Positions 30,605-32,582 of a stretch of DNA of 32,582 nt are shown piece after piece (within the stretch, counting starts at the first letter, position 1; the number at the start of each line of letters is the position of its first letter). The DNA lies in NCBI GenBank assembly GCA_015488735.1, contig WFNG01000128.1, positions 1-32,582 of the forward strand, read 5' to 3'. The position numbers were made by a program, and so were the translations under genes. This DNA comes from Bacteroidales bacterium (GTDB lineage: Bacteria; Bacteroidota; Bacteroidia; Bacteroidales; F082). The notes under the pieces are model-generated. The model saw only the letters and a list, made by a program, of their open reading frames with translations, was not told the origin of the DNA and searched no databases.

Positions 30605-31375
30605 TCAAAATAATTTAAGCAGGTTTTCGATGAAAATAGAAAGGCCAATCAAGATAATGAAGAGGGAAAAAATACGGCGCAAAATGGCCTGATCAATCCG
30701 TTTGGCATAATAAGCACCAATAACACCTCCCAGAGATCCTCCAACTACGAATATTCCACTGATAAGCAGATTGATTTCACGTCCCTGAATCAAATAACTC
30801 GCCAAACCGAACATTCCGAAAAGGAAAATAATAAATAAGGAAGTAGCAATAGCCTCTTTCATTTTTAAATGAGCGCCCAGGAAAAGAGCCGGAACCAGCA
30901 GAAATCCACCGCCAATTCCAAAAAAGCCGCTGGCTAAACCTGTAAGAAAACCAAGTATTAATATTCTGGGATAGTTGATGGAGCCATCCCCGGACAAACG
31001 TTTGTCGTCCATGGATTTTTTTCTTGTCATCAGGTAACCAATGTAAATCATTAATATGGCAAAAACAAGCAACAAAACAGGTCCTTTAATCTGTTTGTTT
31101 ACAAAGGCACCGAGGTATGTACTTACAAGGCCCGGAGCAGCCATAAAAAAGGCAATTTTGAATTTCACCAACGATTGACGCATGTAGCTCACCGAAGAAA
31201 TAAGTGATGTTACTCCCACTGCCACCAAAGAAGTTCCGATGGCCAAATGAATATTTTCGCCAACAACATAAACCAACAACGGGACTGCCAAAATGGAACC
31301 ACCACCGCCGGTAAGGCCTAATGCTCCTCCCGATAAAAAGCCACTAAGTAATGCAAAAAGATAAGGTAAAGACAT
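30605..31375 (-). CDS. TauE/SafE-family sulfite or organosulfonate exporter
   Basis: An integral membrane protein of 256 residues with about eight hydrophobic helices in two related halves. Each half begins with the glycine-rich family motif: LLSGFLSGGALGLTGGGGSI near the N-terminus and FLTGLASGFFGIGGGFLLVP near residue 145. LVYVVGENIHLAIGTSLVAV and ATSLFIIFLFGMFGLASYLI are the following helices. The TauE/SafE family exports sulfite, sulfoacetate or similar anions. The rhodanese gene 27 bases upstream on the same strand supports a sulfur role (inference from context). Confidence 0.9.
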   Translation of the reverse strand: MSLPYLFALLSGFLSGGALGLTGGGGSILAVPLLVYVVGENIHLAIGTSLVAVGVTSLISSVSYMRQSLVKFKIAFFMAAPGLVSTYLGAFVNKQIKGPVLLLVFAILMIYIGYLMTRKKSMDDKRLSGDGSINYPRILILGFLTGLASGFFGIGGGFLLVPALFLGAHLKMKEAIATSLFIIFLFGMFGLASYLIQGREINLLISGIFVVGGSLGGVIGAYYAKRIDQAILRRIFSLFIILIGLSIFIENLLKLF

Positions 31376-31402
31376 CTATATGTTTTTTAAAATATGACAA
31401 AA

Positions 31403-31768
31403 TTAAATTTCGTGCGTCTGAACAGCATTTTTTGGTTCATAGTTATCCCATGTTACGGGAAGATCCAGCTCAATCCATTCCCTGATTCCTCCGCTCAGGC
31501 TATACACATTTTCAAATTCCTGTTCAATTAAAAAAAGTGTTACATCACCACTCCTGTTTCCGCTGTGACAGCCCAAAATAACTTCCCTGTCTCTGGGAAT
31601 CTCCCGTAAACGCAAAGTTAGTTCGCTTTGAGGAATAAATAACTGCTCTTCCATATCGAAAGCAACCATCTCAATTTCTTCCAATTCACGAATATCAATT
31701 AACAATGCGCCATTCCGTATCATTTCAAGTGCCGTTACCGAATTAACCTCTTTGATTTCCTGATTCAT
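31403..31768 (-). CDS. Rhodanese-like sulfurtransferase
   Basis: A single-domain rhodanese of 121 residues. Motifs in order are ALEMIRNGALLIDIRELEEI (N-terminal, D-I-R-E), FIPQSELTLRLREIPRDREV, the active-site loop ILGCHSGNRSGDVTLFL with the sulfur-carrying cysteine in C-H-S-G-N-R-S, and VYSLSGGIREWIELDLPVTW. It should carry sulfur as a persulfide in the cytoplasm; no signal peptide is present. It is co-directional with and 27 bases from the TauE/SafE exporter, a pairing seen in thiosulfate and sulfide handling. A -7-like box at 31911-31918 lies upstream. Confidence 0.93.
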   Translation of the reverse strand: MNQEIKEVNSVTALEMIRNGALLIDIRELEEIEMVAFDMEEQLFIPQSELTLRLREIPRDREVILGCHSGNRSGDVTLFLIEQEFENVYSLSGGIREWIELDLPVTWDNYEPKNAVQTHEI

Positions 31769-31910
31769 TTTTCACATAATTTTAAATAATAAAAATTACC
31801 AGTACCCGAAGGTTTGTAAAAGAAAAAATATCACCATCTCTTTTTGTTCAAACATGAAATGAACCTGCTTTTTTCTTTACCATAACAAATAAGCTCCCTG
31901 GATTCGGCGG

Positions 31911-31918
31911 CAAATGTA
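31911..31918 (-). promoter_or_regulatory. Candidate -7 promoter element of the rhodanese/TauE unit
   Basis: On the minus strand this reads TACATTTG, matching TAnnTTTG, and lies 142 bases upstream of the rhodanese ATG. No matching -33 TTG is seen at the usual distance, so confidence is limited. Confidence 0.35.
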
Positions 31919-32141
31919 GGACGGTTTGGCACAGGTAGTATATTGTATTTAATTATGTGTTATAACCAAATGTTATCTTAAGAAAAGTCCGGACATAAAT
32001 AATTTTGGCAGCAATACGGAAGCTAAACCAAAATATACCACCAGAACCTGAACGAGTCCAAAGCCACTTTTATCCTGTACCGATATATACCAGGGCAAGT
32101 TTTATAACGCCTGTAATTATTCTGAAATACATATTTTCAGA

Positions 32142-32174
32142 AACAACGGTGAACAAATAATCCCGAGCCGTTGT
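32142..32174 (-). terminator. Candidate terminator after the symporter gene
   Basis: AACAACGG (32142-32149) and CCGTTGTT (32167-32174) form an 8-bp inverted repeat with an 18-base loop, followed on the minus strand by a short T run (GTTGTTTCTG). It starts 4 bases after the stop codon of the symporter gene. The large loop and short stem make it weaker than the one at 112. Confidence 0.4.
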
Positions 32175-32178
32175 TTAC

Positions 32179-32582
32179 TTAAAAAGCCCTTCTTTTTTTC
32201 CTTTCTCTGTCCAGCTTCTTCATGGCATCAAAATATTGGCGGGTTTCTTTAACAACTACACCGGAGAGCAACAGCAATGCGATAAGGTTGGGTATGGTCA
32301 TGAAGGTAATTACCATATCTACAAAATGCCACACCAGATCAATGCCCCACACCGAGCCAAAAAAGACAAAAAGGCCATATAAATAGCGATAAGGGACAAT
32401 GGCTTTTTCTCCCAACAAATAGTTTGCCGCGCGTGTACCGTAATAAGACCAACTAATAACAGTGGAAAAAGCAAACATCAATAGTCCGAAAGTAATAATA
32501 TGTTTTCCGATATTCGACAAGCCAATGGCAGCAAGACCTTCATTCATTCCGAGGATGGTCATCCCTACCCCTTTTATACCTG
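32179..32582 (-). CDS. AGCS-family sodium:alanine/glycine symporter, C-terminal part
   Basis: The frame runs to the window edge; 133 residues are visible (beginning GIKGVGMTILGMNEGLAAIG). Typical C-terminal segments of the AGCS (alanine or glycine:cation symporter) family are present: KHIITFGLLMFAFSTVISWS then YYGTRAANYLLG, YRYLYGLFVFFGSVWGIDLV, and WHFVDMVITFMTIPNLIALL. The end is a basic cytoplasmic tail (KKLDRERKKRRAF). Full proteins have about 450-550 residues, so roughly three quarters lies outside the window. It would import small neutral amino acids with sodium. The internal ATG at 32562 is not the true start because the frame is open and family-like beyond it. Confidence 0.88.
   Translation of the reverse strand, partial: GIKGVGMTILGMNEGLAAIGLSNIGKHIITFGLLMFAFSTVISWSYYGTRAANYLLGEKAIVPYRYLYGLFVFFGSVWGIDLVWHFVDMVITFMTIPNLIALLLLSGVVVKETRQYFDAMKKLDRERKKRRAF

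Larger units (their letters stand above)
31769..32178. other. Intergenic region with a candidate small hydrophobic frame
   Basis: These 410 bases lie between the rhodanese gene and the symporter gene, both minus strand. They contain the likely rhodanese promoter (31911-31918) and the symporter terminator (32142-32174). On the minus strand an open frame of 41 codons (31973-32098) with a TTG start reads like a membrane peptide (GFGLVQVLVVYFGLASVLLP), but it has no ATG and no recognised family, so it is not called as a gene. Confidence 0.5.

Overview
The window reads as chromosome from a member of the Bacteroidota, most likely an anaerobic or facultative Bacteroidales/Marinilabiliales-type organism. 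The evidence is TAnnTTTG -7 promoter elements, a type IX secretion (T9SS) sorting domain, a TonB receptor with an N-terminal carboxypeptidase-like domain, and the lineage-typical families DUF3276 (PUR-like), DUF5683 and DUF438. The genus cannot be told from the sequence. No rRNA, tRNA, CRISPR array or origin was seen.

Left part (1-8636). The 3' end of an unidentified gene and a strong hairpin terminator are followed by a small lipoprotein and a lipoprotein cyclophilin. Next comes a minus-strand envelope cluster: a FadL-like outer-membrane barrel, a T9SS-exported PCMD-like surface protein and a TonB-dependent receptor. A dihydroorotate-dehydrogenase-like enzyme then faces, divergently, a DUF438/hemerythrin/PAS protein.

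Accessory part (about 8640-13870). This holds a small coiled-coil protein, a decayed RhuM-family gene and a 1265-residue type IIG restriction-modification enzyme. The enzyme is the most unusual object here. Between the EFPTVF and GGFDVVIGNPPY segments of its methyltransferase it carries an in-frame insert of about 205 residues that looks like a Y1/HUH (RAYT, IS200-like) transposase domain, with an HMH motif and a candidate catalytic tyrosine. The same reading frame is also interrupted by three near-identical palindromes (GGGTCATGACCC or GGGACATGTCCC cores), each decoded in the same phase as G-H-(D/V)-P-L. One palindrome lies inside the transposase-like domain and one inside the nuclease active-site loop. 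I read this as a restriction enzyme colonised by a REP-like palindrome system together with its relaxase-type enzyme. Partial copies of an intergenic repeat lie on both sides of the block.

Housekeeping part (13877-21852). On the minus strand, parA-parB-DUF5683-S9 peptidase form one compact unit with a good promoter before parA, and a DUF3276 gene precedes it. On the plus strand lie a 2-oxoacid dehydrogenase E2 and a LolD-type ABC ATPase whose promoter predicts a leaderless mRNA.

Right part (21884-32582). A large secreted protein is built from about 13 TPR-like repeats of roughly 60 residues. It is followed on the minus strand by a three-gene unit (unknown protein, MscS/YbdG-like channel, DUF554), an exported C1B aminopeptidase, an SUI1-type factor overlapping a diacylglycerol-kinase-like gene, a rhodanese/TauE pair suggesting sulfur handling, and the 3' part of an AGCS sodium:amino-acid symporter cut by the window edge.
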